Origin: Microvirga sp. SRT01
GTDB taxonomy: Bacteria; Pseudomonadota; Alphaproteobacteria; Sphingomonadales; Sphingomonadaceae
Length of the DNA stretch: 64,000 nt
Direction: 5' to 3'
NCBI GenBank assembly: GCA_018139225.1
Contig: JAGSNX010000002.1
Span: forward strand, 62,001-126,000
Part shown: one piece after another, positions 1-9,546 of the stretch
How positions within the stretch are numbered: position 1 is the first letter of the stretch
Layout: each line of letters starts with the position of its first letter
Made by a program: the position numbers and the translations under genes
Notes under the pieces: model-generated
Database searches by the model: none
What the model saw: only the letters and a program-made list of their open reading frames with translations
Told to the model about the DNA's origin: nothing

Positions 1-2
1 AT

Positions 3-1187
3 CACCACTGGCTGAAGGGCAGGGTGTTGGGCGATCCGACGCCACTCGACGCCTATTCGCTGGCGATCGTCGGCGGCTCGCAGGGCCGCTTCGCGCATCC
101 GCGGCCGGACCAGCCGGGCTCCCCCCTGTCCAAGCTGGGCTATGCGTACCAGTTCGATGCGGGGCTGTACGCACGCTTCCTGCGGCGGCTGGCGGAGGGG
201 AACGGCGCGACCCGGACCGAGGGGCGGATCGTCGGCGTCGAGCGCGACGGCGAGAGCGGCCATGTCGCGGCGGTGCTGCTGCAATCGGGCAAGCGGGTCG
301 CGGGTGACCTGTTCATCGACTGCTCGGGCTTTCGCGGGCTGCTGATCGAGGGCGAGATGGCCGCGGGCTTCGAGGACTGGAGCAGTTGGCTGCCCTGCGA
401 CCGTGCGGTGGCGGTTCCATGCGAGAATGGCGGCGACCGCCAGCCGCTGACCCGGTCCACTGCGCGCGGCGCGGGCTGGCAATGGCGCATCCCGCTCCAG
501 CACCGGATCGGCAATGGCTATGTCTATTCGTCGGCGCATATTTCAGACGACGAGGCAACGGCGACGTTGCTGGCGAACCTCGACGGCCGGCCGATCGCCG
601 ATCCGCGACCGCTGCGCTTCACCGCCGGGCATCGTCGCCGTGCCTGGGTCGGCAACGTCGTCGCGCTCGGACTGGCGGGCGGGTTCCTGGAGCCGCTGGA
701 ATCGACAAGCATCCATCTGGTGCAGTCCGCGATCGCCCGGTTGATGACCTATTGGCCCACGAAGCGCTTCGACCGGCTGGAGATCGATCGGTTCAACGCC
801 GCGCATGTCGCCGATTACCTCGACATCCGCGATTTCCTGATCCTCCACTACAAGGCGACGGAGCGGACCGACACGCCGTTCTGGGATTATTGCCGGACGC
901 TGGAACCGCCGGCGGGGCTGGCCGACAAGCTGGCGATGTTCCGCCTGAACGGCCGGATCTTCCGAGAGGGAGAGGAACTGTTCACGGAGACGAGTTGGCT
1001 GTCGGTGATGGTCGGGCAGGGGATCGAGGCGGGCGGATACCACCCTGCCGCGGACCTGCTGTCGGACACCGAGACGTTGTCGCGGCTGCAGCACATCCGT
1101 CAGGTCGTGGCGGACACTGCGACGCTGATGCCGGAGCAGGACGAGTATCTGCGCCGTATCGGTTGCGAACTGGCGGTCGCCGCGTGA
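3..1187 (+). CDS. Tryptophan halogenase family flavoprotein, 5' end outside the window (partial)
   Basis: The reading frame is open from the first bases (HHWLKGRV...) and ends at TGA 1185-1187, so the FAD-binding N-terminus lies upstream of the window. About 394 C-terminal residues are present. The family signature WxWxIP is visible (GWQWRIPLQHRIGNG), and a late GLAGGFLEPLESTSIHL segment matches the conserved flavin/substrate region of tryptophan-halogenase-like proteins. Known members chlorinate or brominate tryptophan with FADH2; in sphingomonads most relatives sit beside TonB receptors and cupin-like genes and have unknown substrates, so the substrate here is not predicted. The stop overlaps the start of the next gene (GTGA), implying coupled translation. 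Family assignment is firm, function is inferred. Confidence 0.9.
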   Translation, partial: HHWLKGRVLGDPTPLDAYSLAIVGGSQGRFAHPRPDQPGSPLSKLGYAYQFDAGLYARFLRRLAEGNGATRTEGRIVGVERDGESGHVAAVLLQSGKRVAGDLFIDCSGFRGLLIEGEMAAGFEDWSSWLPCDRAVAVPCENGGDRQPLTRSTARGAGWQWRIPLQHRIGNGYVYSSAHISDDEATATLLANLDGRPIADPRPLRFTAGHRRRAWVGNVVALGLAGGFLEPLESTSIHLVQSAIARLMTYWPTKRFDRLEIDRFNAAHVADYLDIRDFLILHYKATERTDTPFWDYCRTLEPPAGLADKLAMFRLNGRIFREGEELFTETSWLSVMVGQGIEAGGYHPAADLLSDTETLSRLQHIRQVVADTATLMPEQDEYLRRIGCELAVAA

Positions 1188-2194
1188 CCTATCCGCCGCT
1201 GCCCGAGATCGATCGCATCGATCGCCGCACGTTCGAGGAGGAGGTGCGCCCCGCCGCGCAACCCGTCGTGCTGCGCGGGCTCGGCCGCGATTGGCCGGCG
1301 GTCGTCGCGGCGCACGCATCGGCGGAGGAGGGCGTCGGTTACCTGAAGCGGTTCAGCCATCCGCAGCCGGTGTCCGCGATCCTTGGCGAGCCATCGATCG
1401 AGGGGCGGTTCTTCTACACGCCCGACCTGAAGAGCCTGAACTTCGTGCGCGGGCAGACGCCGCTCGATCCGTTCCTAGACCGGCTGCTGCGGGACCGCGA
1501 TCATGCGCAACCCTATGCGATGGCGATCCAGTCGGTGCCGTTGCCGCAATTGCTGCCCGGCTTCGCGGATTCGAACGAGAGCGGACTGCTGCCGCCCGCG
1601 GTGGTGCCGCGCATGTGGCTGGGCAATGCGATCCGCGTCGCGACGCATTACGACCTGATGGAAAATATCGGCGTCGTCGTGATGGGCCGACGGCGCTTCA
1701 CGCTGTTCCCGCCCGACCAGATAGCAAACCTGTATATGGGGCCGCTGGAACTGACGCCGGCGGGGACGCCGATCAGTCTGGTCGATCCCGACGCGCCGGA
1801 TCTCGACCGCTACCCCCGCTTCGCGGAGGCGGCGAAGGTCGGGCGATCGGCGACGCTGGAGCCGGGCGACGCGATCTACATCCCGTTCCACTGGTGGCAT
1901 GCGGTCGTGTCGCTGGATCCGATCAACGCGTTCGTCAACTATTGGTGGAACCCGGCGCGGACGGGGATGGGCAATCCGTACGACGCGCTGCTGCACGCGC
2001 TGGTCGCGATCGGGTCACTGCCGCAGGATCAGCGCGGCGTGTACCGCGACGTGTTCGAGCACCTCGTCTTCCGCATGAACGGCGAACCGGCCGCGCACCT
2101 GCCGGACGACGTGAAGGGCGTGCTCGGCACCGCCGACGCCACGACGGCGGCACGGATGCGGGCGACGTTGCTCGACAGTTTTTCGCGGGGCTGA
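1184..2194 (+). CDS. Cupin-like (JmjC/FIH-fold) domain protein
   Basis: 336 residues starting at GTG 1184, which overlaps the halogenase stop. It is a cupin_8/JmjC-type protein: the iron-binding HxD is seen as H155-Y-D157 and a distal HWWH at 236-239 supplies the third histidine. Other conserved blocks are EGRFFYTPDL and RRRFTLFPPDQIANLY. Members of this fold are Fe(II)/2-oxoglutarate-dependent oxygenases such as FIH. Neighbouring halogenase genes commonly carry such cupin-like partners in Caulobacter and Sphingomonas, but no substrate is established. It is a clear paralogue of the minus-strand gene at 2466-3500. Confidence 0.88.
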   Translation: MTYPPLPEIDRIDRRTFEEEVRPAAQPVVLRGLGRDWPAVVAAHASAEEGVGYLKRFSHPQPVSAILGEPSIEGRFFYTPDLKSLNFVRGQTPLDPFLDRLLRDRDHAQPYAMAIQSVPLPQLLPGFADSNESGLLPPAVVPRMWLGNAIRVATHYDLMENIGVVVMGRRRFTLFPPDQIANLYMGPLELTPAGTPISLVDPDAPDLDRYPRFAEAAKVGRSATLEPGDAIYIPFHWWHAVVSLDPINAFVNYWWNPARTGMGNPYDALLHALVAIGSLPQDQRGVYRDVFEHLVFRMNGEPAAHLPDDVKGVLGTADATTAARMRATLLDSFSRG

Positions 2195-2315
2195 CCGTCC
2201 GGCCGGGGCAATGTTTGGGCTGGGAGGACGACGATCGCCCTAGCTGTATTGTTGCGCTGGGCTGGCTCTACTGATCCGCCTCCAGCACGGATAGCGACCT
2301 GCCCAGCGCCCGTAT

Positions 2316-2363
2316 GCTCCCGCGGAGGCGGGAGCCCAGTACTGGGTCCCCGCCTTCGCGGGG
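2316..2363. repeat. Palindromic intergenic repeat, family A
   Basis: Two GC-rich hairpins (GCTCCCGCGGAGGCGGGAGC at 2316-2335 and CCCCGCCTTCGCGGGG at 2348-2363) flank the palindrome CCCAGTACTGGG. A related element with the same ccttcg-loop hairpin and CCAGT/ACTGG halves is at 58341-58414. It lies between two convergent genes and may also act as a terminator. The remainder of 2195-2465 shows nothing else recognisable. Confidence 0.7.
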
Positions 2364-2465
2364 AGACATGGTTGGTTCGTGGCTGAAGGAACTACTAGGG
2401 ACCGGTGGTGGGTGCGGGAGCGATCGGCGCGAACGGCTACATCCCGTTACGGACGCAGGCCCAAG

Positions 2466-3500
2466 TCAGACCTTTCCTCCGAGCATGCGGATCAGGAATC
2501 CACGCAGCCTTTCGGTCCTTGCGGGGCTGCCCCTCGCGAGGACGCCGCGCGCGTGCTCGGGGAGGTGTGCCGCCACCGTGTCGGCGTCGGCATCGAATAC
2601 GTAATGGTCGAACCATGCCCGCCACGCCGCCTTCTGTGGTGGCGGCAGATCGCGGACGCTCATCAACGCGTGGATCAGCGCGCCGAACGGCGACGCCGTC
2701 TCCTCGTGATTCCACCAATAGTTCACCAGCACGTTGAACGGGTCGAGCGCGGCGACGTGATGCCACCAGATCGCCGGCACGAAGATCGCATCCCCCGGTT
2801 CCAGCTCGGCGACCTGTGCGTGTTCCAGCGCCTCGGCGAAGCGGGGATATCGGTCGAGATCGGGGGTTTCCGGGTCGGCCATGCTCGACGGCGGCCCGGC
2901 CAGCGTGTTGTCGAGCGGCCCGATATACAGGTTCGCGATCTGCTCGGGGGGGAACAGCGTGAAGCGGCGGCGGCCGTGAACGACGCAGGCGATGTTGTTG
3001 GACTGGTCGTAATGGGTCGCGACGCGGGTGGCGTTGCCGATCCAGAGACGGGCCGGCGCATCGCCGGTCGGCAGGTCCAGCGCGTTGTCGGCGTCCCAGC
3101 CGGGCAGATGCTCGGGCGCGGTCGCGGCATTGGCGTACAGCGCGTGCGGTGAGGCGACGTCCTGCTCGGCGAAGCGGAGCAGCTCGCCCAGCAACTGGCC
3201 GAGCGCGACATGTTGCCGCTGGAAATTGAAGCCGCTGAGATCGTGGTTGTAGAAGAATCGCCCGGCGATCTCCGGCGCGCCGATCATCACGTCGAGCGGT
3301 TTGCCGCCGCCGAACGCCGCCAGATATTCGGCCATCGCCCGGTCGCCGCCGCCACTCGCCCGGACGGCGGCCCAGCGCCTGACCTGCCCGCGCAGGATTA
3401 TCGGCCGGTATTCGCCCACGACCTCGCGCGCGAAGGTCTCACCGTCGACGGCGGATCGTTCGGCGACGCGGCGGTCGGGGGCGGACGAGTGTCGAAGCAC
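2466..3500 (-). CDS. Cupin-like (JmjC/FIH-fold) domain protein, paralogue
   Basis: 344 residues from GTG at 3500-3498. It shares the order of blocks of the gene at 1184-2194: AGRFFYNHDL, RVATHYDQSNNI with the HxD metal ligands, RRRFTLFPPEQIANLY and AIWWHHVAALDPFNVLVNYWWN with the distal histidine. The two genes converge, so they look like an inverted duplication or two members of a lineage-specific family. A role as a 2-oxoglutarate/Fe(II) oxygenase is inferred from the fold only. The start is a GTG with a weak aggat upstream; no better in-frame start is evident. Confidence 0.87.
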   Translation of the reverse strand: MLRHSSAPDRRVAERSAVDGETFAREVVGEYRPIILRGQVRRWAAVRASGGGDRAMAEYLAAFGGGKPLDVMIGAPEIAGRFFYNHDLSGFNFQRQHVALGQLLGELLRFAEQDVASPHALYANAATAPEHLPGWDADNALDLPTGDAPARLWIGNATRVATHYDQSNNIACVVHGRRRFTLFPPEQIANLYIGPLDNTLAGPPSSMADPETPDLDRYPRFAEALEHAQVAELEPGDAIFVPAIWWHHVAALDPFNVLVNYWWNHEETASPFGALIHALMSVRDLPPPQKAAWRAWFDHYVFDADADTVAAHLPEHARGVLARGSPARTERLRGFLIRMLGGKV

Positions 3501-3633
3501 GTGCGAATCCTACAGGATCCCGGCTGCGGCGACCACCGGAAACCATGGCCTGCCGGCGTTGCCAACGTCAGCTCCCACTGGACTTGTTCGCGCGGGAGCT
3601 TAGCCTGATTGCAAGTGGCGGGGACGGGGTACG

Positions 3634-6600
3634 ATGAAGCTGACGGTTCGGATCGCGCTGCTGGCGCTTGCGCTCGCGCCGCTGACGGCGTTCGGCGACA
3701 GTGCGCCACAGGTCACGATGGCGACGCCCGGCGTCGGCAATGGGTCGATCGAGCGCTTCACGATCCGTTTCAGCCAGCCGATGGTCGCACTGGGCGATCC
3801 CCGGGCGGAGGGACCGCTGACGGTTCAGTGCGCGGTCGGCGGCGAGGGGCGCTGGGTCGATCAGCAGACCTATGTCTGGGAATTCGCGACGCCGCTGCCG
3901 GGCGGCACCGCGTGCGAGATGAAAACGCGCGACGGTCTGAAGAGCGCGAGCGGCTATGCGCTGGCGGGCCAGCAGAGCTTCAAGGTGGATGCGGGCGGGC
4001 CGGTGGCGCGTGTGGTGCTGCCGGGGCAGGGGCGCAATATCGAGGAGGATCAGGTGTTCCTCGTCGCCGCGAACATGGCCGCGACCCCCGCGTCCGTCGC
4101 GGCCAACGCTTACTGTGCGGTCGACGGGATCGGCGAACGGATCGCCGTCGACGTGCTGCCGGCCAGTCTGGCGGGCGAGTTGCTGGGCAAGATGGGCACC
4201 GGGCAATGGGAGGTGCGCAGCTTCCTGGAAAGCGCGGGCCTGCCGACGGCTATCCCGGCGAGCGCGCCGGATCGCCAGCCGCTGCTGTCGACGGTAACCG
4301 CACTGAAATGCCGCCGTCCGTTGCCGCCGGGCCGCGACGTGGCGCTGGTATGGGGCGCGAACATCGCCGGGGCGGGCGGCAAGCTGGCGGGCGCGGACCA
4401 GCGTTTCGACTATACCGTCCGCCAGCCTTTCACCGCTCGCTTCGAATGTTCGCGCGTCAATCCGCAGGCGGGGTGCAGCCCGGTCGAGAAGGCGTATGTC
4501 CGTTTCACCGCGCCCGTGCCGATGAGCCAGGCGGCGGCGATCCGAATCCGGACGCCGGACGGAAAGACGATCGCGCCGACCTTCGACGATGATGATCGCA
4601 AGAAGGCGACGACATCGGACGTGACCTTCGCCAACCCGCTGCCGTTCGGCACTGCGGCTACGCTGGTTCTGCCTGCCGACATCAAGGACGAGAGCGGCCG
4701 ACCACTCGCGAACGCAGAGCGCTTTCCGTTGGAGGTGCGCTTCGACGTCGCGCCGCCGCTGGTGAAGTTCGCCGCGGGCTTCGGCATTCTGGAAGCGAAA
4801 CAGGGCGGCGTGCTGCCGGTGACGGTGCGCAACGTCGAGCCGGCCTTGCAGGGGCGGAAGCTGGCGGTGAACGGCCAGACGATGCGCGTCGACGGTTCGG
4901 ACGGCGATATCGCCAAATGGCTGCGCACCGTCGACAGCGCGGACGACACCAGTTTCGAGGAGGTCGAGCGGGGCGGCGAGACGGTGCGGATCAACCACAC
5001 CGGCGAGAAACCGATCCTGACCGCGGGCTCGGGCGCGGCGATGACCGTTGCGCTGCCGGGCAAGGGCAAGGATTTCGAGGTCGTCGGCATCCCGCTTAGC
5101 AAGCCGGGCTTCTATGTCGTCGAACTCGCCAGCCCGGTGCTGGGCCGCGCGCTGCTCGGGCGCGACGTGCCGCGCTACGTGGCCAGCGCGGCGCTGGTCA
5201 CCGACATGGCGGTCCATTTCAAATGGGGCCGCGAGCGGAGTCTGGCTTGGGTGACGCAATTGTCGGACGGAAAGCCCGCCGCCAATGCGGAGGTGCGCGT
5301 CACCGACAGTTGCACGGGCAGGCTGCTGGCGCGGGGCGTCACCGATCGCAGCGGCGGGCTGTACGTACCCGCCGGCCTGCCCGAGCCGGAAACGTATAGC
5401 GACTGTTCGAGCGAGACCGGATCGCATGCGCTGATGGTGTCGGCGCGCCGCAACGGCGATTTCAGCTTCACACTAACCGAATGGGGCGAGGGTATCCGCC
5501 CCTACGACTTCGACCTGCCCTACGGCTATTCGGCGCGCGGGGAGATGGTCCACACCGTGTTCGACCGCGCGCTCGTCCGGCAGGGCGAGACGGTGCATAT
5601 GAAGCACATCCTGCGGCGGCCGAACGGCAGCGGCTTCGCGCTGGCGCCCGGCGTGACCGGCACGCTGAAGCTGACGCATCGCGGGTCGGACACGCAATTC
5701 GAGCTGCCGCTCAAGATCGACGCGAACGGGATCGGCGAGAACCAGTGGACCGCGCCGCAAGGCGCGCCGATGGGCGATTACGACCTGTCGATCGAGGCAG
5801 CGGAGCGATCGATCGAGATCGGCCAGTCGTTCCGCGTCGACGAGTACAAGCTGCCGACGATGCGCGCGACGGTGACCGGGCCGAAGGAGGCGGCGATCCG
5901 CCCCGCCAACCTGCCGCTCGACCTGTTCGTCGGCTATCTGTCGGGTGGCGGCGCGTCCAATCTGGGCGTCGACCTGCGCGTCGGCTGGTTCGCGCACAGC
6001 GCCACGCCGGACGGGTATGACGGCTACACCTTCGGCGGGCGCGCGGTGACCGAGGGCGTCAAGGCGCTCGACGGCGACGGCGAGGAGGAGCGGACCGAAC
6101 TGCCGCCGACACAGACCCTGCCCGCGACGCTGGGTGGCGACGGCACCGCGCGGCAGACGATCGAGGTGCCGCAGTCGCTCGACGGCAATGCCGACATGCA
6201 GGTGGAGATGGACTATCGCGATGCGAACGGCGAGACGCTGACCGCGTCGCGAACGATCCCGATCTTCGCGTCGGGCGTGCAATTGGGCGTGAAGACCGAC
6301 GGCTGGCTGATGAAGAAAGACGATCTACGCCTGCGCTTCGTCGCGCTCGACACGGGCGGAAAGCGGATCAAGGGCCAAAAGATCGCGGTCGCGCTGTACA
6401 GCCGACAGGTGCTGACCGCACGGCGGCGGCTGATCGGCGGCTTCTACGCCTATGACAACCAGATGCGGACGACCAAGATCGACGCGGATTGCATGGCCAC
6501 GACCGATGCGCAGGGACTGGCCCAGTGCAAGGTCGATCCGGGCGTCTCGGGCGAAATCTACGCCGTTGCGACAACGGTCGATAGCGACGGACGGACGGCG

Positions 6601-9372
6601 CGCGCGGTGCGCAGCGTGTGGCTGGCAGGTGACGAGGACTGGTGGTTCGGCGGCGACAATGGCGACCGCATGGACCTTGTCCCCGAACAACAATCCTATG
6701 CGTCCGGGGAAACCGCACGGTTCCAGGTGCGGATGCCGTTTCGCGAGGCGACCGCGCTGGTGACGGTGGAGCGCGAGGGCGTGCTGTCCAGCTTCGTCAC
6801 GCATCTGTCGGGCTCCGATCCGGTAGTGTCGGTGCCGATGACGGGGGCATATGCGCCCGACGTGTTCGTGTCGGTGATGGTCGTGCGGGGTCGCACGACG
6901 AGCGGGTTCTGGAACTGGCTGCACGGTATCGCGCGCACGCTGGGGCTGTCGGACACGCCCGACGACGCGCCGGAGCCGACTGCGCTTGTAGATCTCGCCA
7001 AGCCCGCCTACCGGATCGGTATCGCCAAGGTGAAGGTCGGGTGGGAGGCGCACCGGTTGCAGGTCGGCGTGAAGGCGGATCGCGACCGCTATGCCCCGCG
7101 CGACATCGCGCAGGTGGCGATCCGCGTGCGCAGGCCGGACGGCCAGCCGGCGCGTACCGCCGACGTTGCGTTCGTCGCGGTCGATCAGGCGCTGTTGCAG
7201 CTTGCGCCTAACGACAGCTGGGATGTGCTGACCGCCGAGATGGGAGAGCGGCCGTTGTCGGTCCTGACCGCGACCGCGCAGATGCAGGTCGTCGGCAAGC
7301 GCCATTATGGCCGCAAGGCGGTGGAGGCCGGCGGCGGTGGCGGCGGCGATATGTCGGGGCTGAACCGCGAGAACTTCCAGCCGGTGCTGCTGTGGCGCGG
7401 GCGGGTGGCGCTGGATGCGCGCGGTCAGGCGCGCGTCGCCGTGCCGCTGTCCGACGCGCTGTCGTCCTTCAAGCTGGTGGCGATCGCGACGGACGGCGCG
7501 CAGTTGTTCGGCACCGGCAGCGCGGATATCCGTACCGCGCAGGACCTGTCGATCTATGCCGGCCTGCCGCCGCTGGTGCGGACGGGCGACCTGTATGCCG
7601 CCGCCTTTACGCTGCGCAACGGATCGGCGAAGCCGATGACGGTGACGGCGAACGTCGACGTCTTCCCGCGCGTGGCGCAGGGCAAGCCGCTGACGGTGAC
7701 GATCCCGGCGGGCGGTGCCGCTCCGGTCGCGTGGAACCTGACCGCGCCGGATGGTGTCGCTTCGCTGCGCTGGCAGGTGCGGGCACGCACATCGGACGGG
7801 CGCGCGACGGATCAGGTCACGGTGACGCAGGACGTGGTGCCTGCGGTGCCGGTGGAGGTCTGGGCGGCGACGCTGGCGCGCGTCAACGCGGGCTCGACGA
7901 TCCCGATCGCGGCGCCGGCAGGCGCGCTGCCGGGCCGGGGCAGCGTCGACGTGCGCCTCGACGACAGCCTCGTGCCGTCGCTGAAGGGCGTGCGCGATTA
8001 TATGAGCGGTTATCCGTACAATTGCTTCGAACAGCGGCTGTCGCGGATCGTCGTGCTGGGTGATGCGGCGGGCTGGGCGCGGTTGGCGGGCGATATCCCG
8101 ACCTATCAGGCGCCCGACGGGCTGCTGCGCTACTTCCCCGGCGACACGATGATTGGGTCGGAGGCGCTGACCGCTTATGTCCTGTCGATCACCGGCGAGG
8201 CAGGGCTGGCGCTGCCCGAAGCGGCGAAGACGCGGATGGTCGAGGCGATGAAGGCGGTGCTCGATGGCCGGCTGCGCCGCGAGGATTATGGCGACGTGCG
8301 GCTGCAACGCGTGGCCGCGCTGGCCGCGCTGGCGCGGGTCGGGTCGGCGATGCCGGCGATGCTCGGCCAGATCGGCATGCCGCCCGCCGACATGCCGACC
8401 GCGACGCTGGCCGACTATCTCGCGGCGCTCGACCGCATCCCCGGCCTCGCCAACGGGCCCGCGCTGAAGTCGGAGGGCGAGCGCGTATTGCGCACCCGAT
8501 TGGTGTATGAGGGCACGCGGCTCGACCTGACGGACCAATCGTCGCAGTCGTGGTGGCTGATGTCGTCCGGCGACGAGGCCGCGATCAAGGCGACGTTGGT
8601 GACGCTCGGCCGCCCGGGCTGGCAGGACGATGCGCCGCGGATGATGGTCGGCGCCACGCTGCGCCAGAGCCGCGGGCATTGGGATACGACGACGGCGAAC
8701 GCGTGGGGCACGGTTGTCGCGCGCAAGTTCGGCGGGCTGTATCCGGCGGAGGCGGTGGCGGGCACGACGACGCTGGCGTACGGCGCGCGGCAGATCGCAA
8801 AGGGCTGGCCGCTGGCGGGCGACCAGAATTTGACGTCCTTCCCGCTGCTCGCCGCGCCCACACCGCTGCGGATGGCGCAGGCGGGCGGGGCTGGGCCGTG
8901 GGCGACGGTATCGGTATCCGCTGCGGTGCCGCTGAAGTCGCCTCTGTCGGCCGGCTATCGCATGACGCGGCAGGTGACGCCGGTGCAGGCGCGCAACCCC
9001 GGCCGGCTGACACGCGGCGACGTGCTGAAGGTGACGATCACCGTCGACGCCACCGCGGAGCGCAACTGGGTGGTCGTCAACGACCCGATTCCGGCGGGCG
9101 CGACGATCGTCGGCGATTTGGGCGGACAGTCGGCGATGTTGCAGGCGAGCGGCGACGGCGAGGGCGTGCAGCCGTCGTACGTCGAACGTGGCCGCGACGC
9201 ATGGCGCGGGTATTTCGCGTGGGTCCCGCGTGGGCGCTTCGTGGTCGCGTACACCGTGCGGCTGAACGGTACCGGCCGCTTCGGCATGCCGCCCAGCCGG
9301 GTCGAGGCGATGTACTCCCCCGCGATCCGTGCGGCGGTACCCAATGCGCCGGTCGTGGTGGGGATGCGGTGA
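3634..9372 (+). CDS. Bacterial alpha-2-macroglobulin (YfhM-like) with thioester motif
   Basis: 1912 residues. ATG 3634 follows a purine-rich ggggacgggg. A signal peptide is seen (MKLTVRIALLALALAPLTAFG-D). The thioester motif CxEQ is intact as C1464-F-E-Q in YPYNCFEQR, followed by helical TED-like sequence and a C-terminal macroglobulin-like region. Family members trap foreign proteases in the periplasm and are typically co-encoded with pbpC, as here. E. coli YfhM is a lipoprotein of about 1650 residues; this one is longer and has no lipobox Cys at the signal cleavage site, so it is probably soluble in the periplasm. A Gly-rich stretch near 7330 (GGGGGGD) falls within the central region. Confidence 0.95.
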   Translation: MKLTVRIALLALALAPLTAFGDSAPQVTMATPGVGNGSIERFTIRFSQPMVALGDPRAEGPLTVQCAVGGEGRWVDQQTYVWEFATPLPGGTACEMKTRDGLKSASGYALAGQQSFKVDAGGPVARVVLPGQGRNIEEDQVFLVAANMAATPASVAANAYCAVDGIGERIAVDVLPASLAGELLGKMGTGQWEVRSFLESAGLPTAIPASAPDRQPLLSTVTALKCRRPLPPGRDVALVWGANIAGAGGKLAGADQRFDYTVRQPFTARFECSRVNPQAGCSPVEKAYVRFTAPVPMSQAAAIRIRTPDGKTIAPTFDDDDRKKATTSDVTFANPLPFGTAATLVLPADIKDESGRPLANAERFPLEVRFDVAPPLVKFAAGFGILEAKQGGVLPVTVRNVEPALQGRKLAVNGQTMRVDGSDGDIAKWLRTVDSADDTSFEEVERGGETVRINHTGEKPILTAGSGAAMTVALPGKGKDFEVVGIPLSKPGFYVVELASPVLGRALLGRDVPRYVASAALVTDMAVHFKWGRERSLAWVTQLSDGKPAANAEVRVTDSCTGRLLARGVTDRSGGLYVPAGLPEPETYSDCSSETGSHALMVSARRNGDFSFTLTEWGEGIRPYDFDLPYGYSARGEMVHTVFDRALVRQGETVHMKHILRRPNGSGFALAPGVTGTLKLTHRGSDTQFELPLKIDANGIGENQWTAPQGAPMGDYDLSIEAAERSIEIGQSFRVDEYKLPTMRATVTGPKEAAIRPANLPLDLFVGYLSGGGASNLGVDLRVGWFAHSATPDGYDGYTFGGRAVTEGVKALDGDGEEERTELPPTQTLPATLGGDGTARQTIEVPQSLDGNADMQVEMDYRDANGETLTASRTIPIFASGVQLGVKTDGWLMKKDDLRLRFVALDTGGKRIKGQKIAVALYSRQVLTARRRLIGGFYAYDNQMRTTKIDADCMATTDAQGLAQCKVDPGVSGEIYAVATTVDSDGRTARAVRSVWLAGDEDWWFGGDNGDRMDLVPEQQSYASGETARFQVRMPFREATALVTVEREGVLSSFVTHLSGSDPVVSVPMTGAYAPDVFVSVMVVRGRTTSGFWNWLHGIARTLGLSDTPDDAPEPTALVDLAKPAYRIGIAKVKVGWEAHRLQVGVKADRDRYAPRDIAQVAIRVRRPDGQPARTADVAFVAVDQALLQLAPNDSWDVLTAEMGERPLSVLTATAQMQVVGKRHYGRKAVEAGGGGGGDMSGLNRENFQPVLLWRGRVALDARGQARVAVPLSDALSSFKLVAIATDGAQLFGTGSADIRTAQDLSIYAGLPPLVRTGDLYAAAFTLRNGSAKPMTVTANVDVFPRVAQGKPLTVTIPAGGAAPVAWNLTAPDGVASLRWQVRARTSDGRATDQVTVTQDVVPAVPVEVWAATLARVNAGSTIPIAAPAGALPGRGSVDVRLDDSLVPSLKGVRDYMSGYPYNCFEQRLSRIVVLGDAAGWARLAGDIPTYQAPDGLLRYFPGDTMIGSEALTAYVLSITGEAGLALPEAAKTRMVEAMKAVLDGRLRREDYGDVRLQRVAALAALARVGSAMPAMLGQIGMPPADMPTATLADYLAALDRIPGLANGPALKSEGERVLRTRLVYEGTRLDLTDQSSQSWWLMSSGDEAAIKATLVTLGRPGWQDDAPRMMVGATLRQSRGHWDTTTANAWGTVVARKFGGLYPAEAVAGTTTLAYGARQIAKGWPLAGDQNLTSFPLLAAPTPLRMAQAGGAGPWATVSVSAAVPLKSPLSAGYRMTRQVTPVQARNPGRLTRGDVLKVTITVDATAERNWVVVNDPIPAGATIVGDLGGQSAMLQASGDGEGVQPSYVERGRDAWRGYFAWVPRGRFVVAYTVRLNGTGRFGMPPSRVEAMYSPAIRAAVPNAPVVVGMR

Positions 9373-9386
9373 CGTTGCCACCGTCG

Positions 9387-9471
9387 TGCCGGGTCGATCC
9401 CGGCATCCGCTTTTTGGAACGCCTCATCCGTCAGGATGCGCGGTATCGTGGATGCCGGGACCAGCCCGGCA
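9387..9471. repeat. Palindromic intergenic repeat, family B (TGCCGGG/CCCGGCA)
   Basis: Two hairpins with identical stems, TGCCGGG...CCCGGCA, at 9387-9405 and 9453-9471. The first is followed by a T-run (9411-9415), so it can terminate the macroglobulin transcript. A related pair of hairpins is at 61672-61757. Confidence 0.7.
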
Positions 9472-9546
9472 TGACGGGTGGTGCGCGGTCATGGGCGTGA
9501 ACGGCAGGCGACGTGCGGGGCGGAAGGCATCAGTCGGGACTCGGCT

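Noticed and set aside
6325..9381. Open frame of about 1018 codons on the minus strand
   Set aside because: Antisense shadow of the alpha-2-macroglobulin gene in high-GC sequence; composition is Arg/His-rich and no domain is seen.
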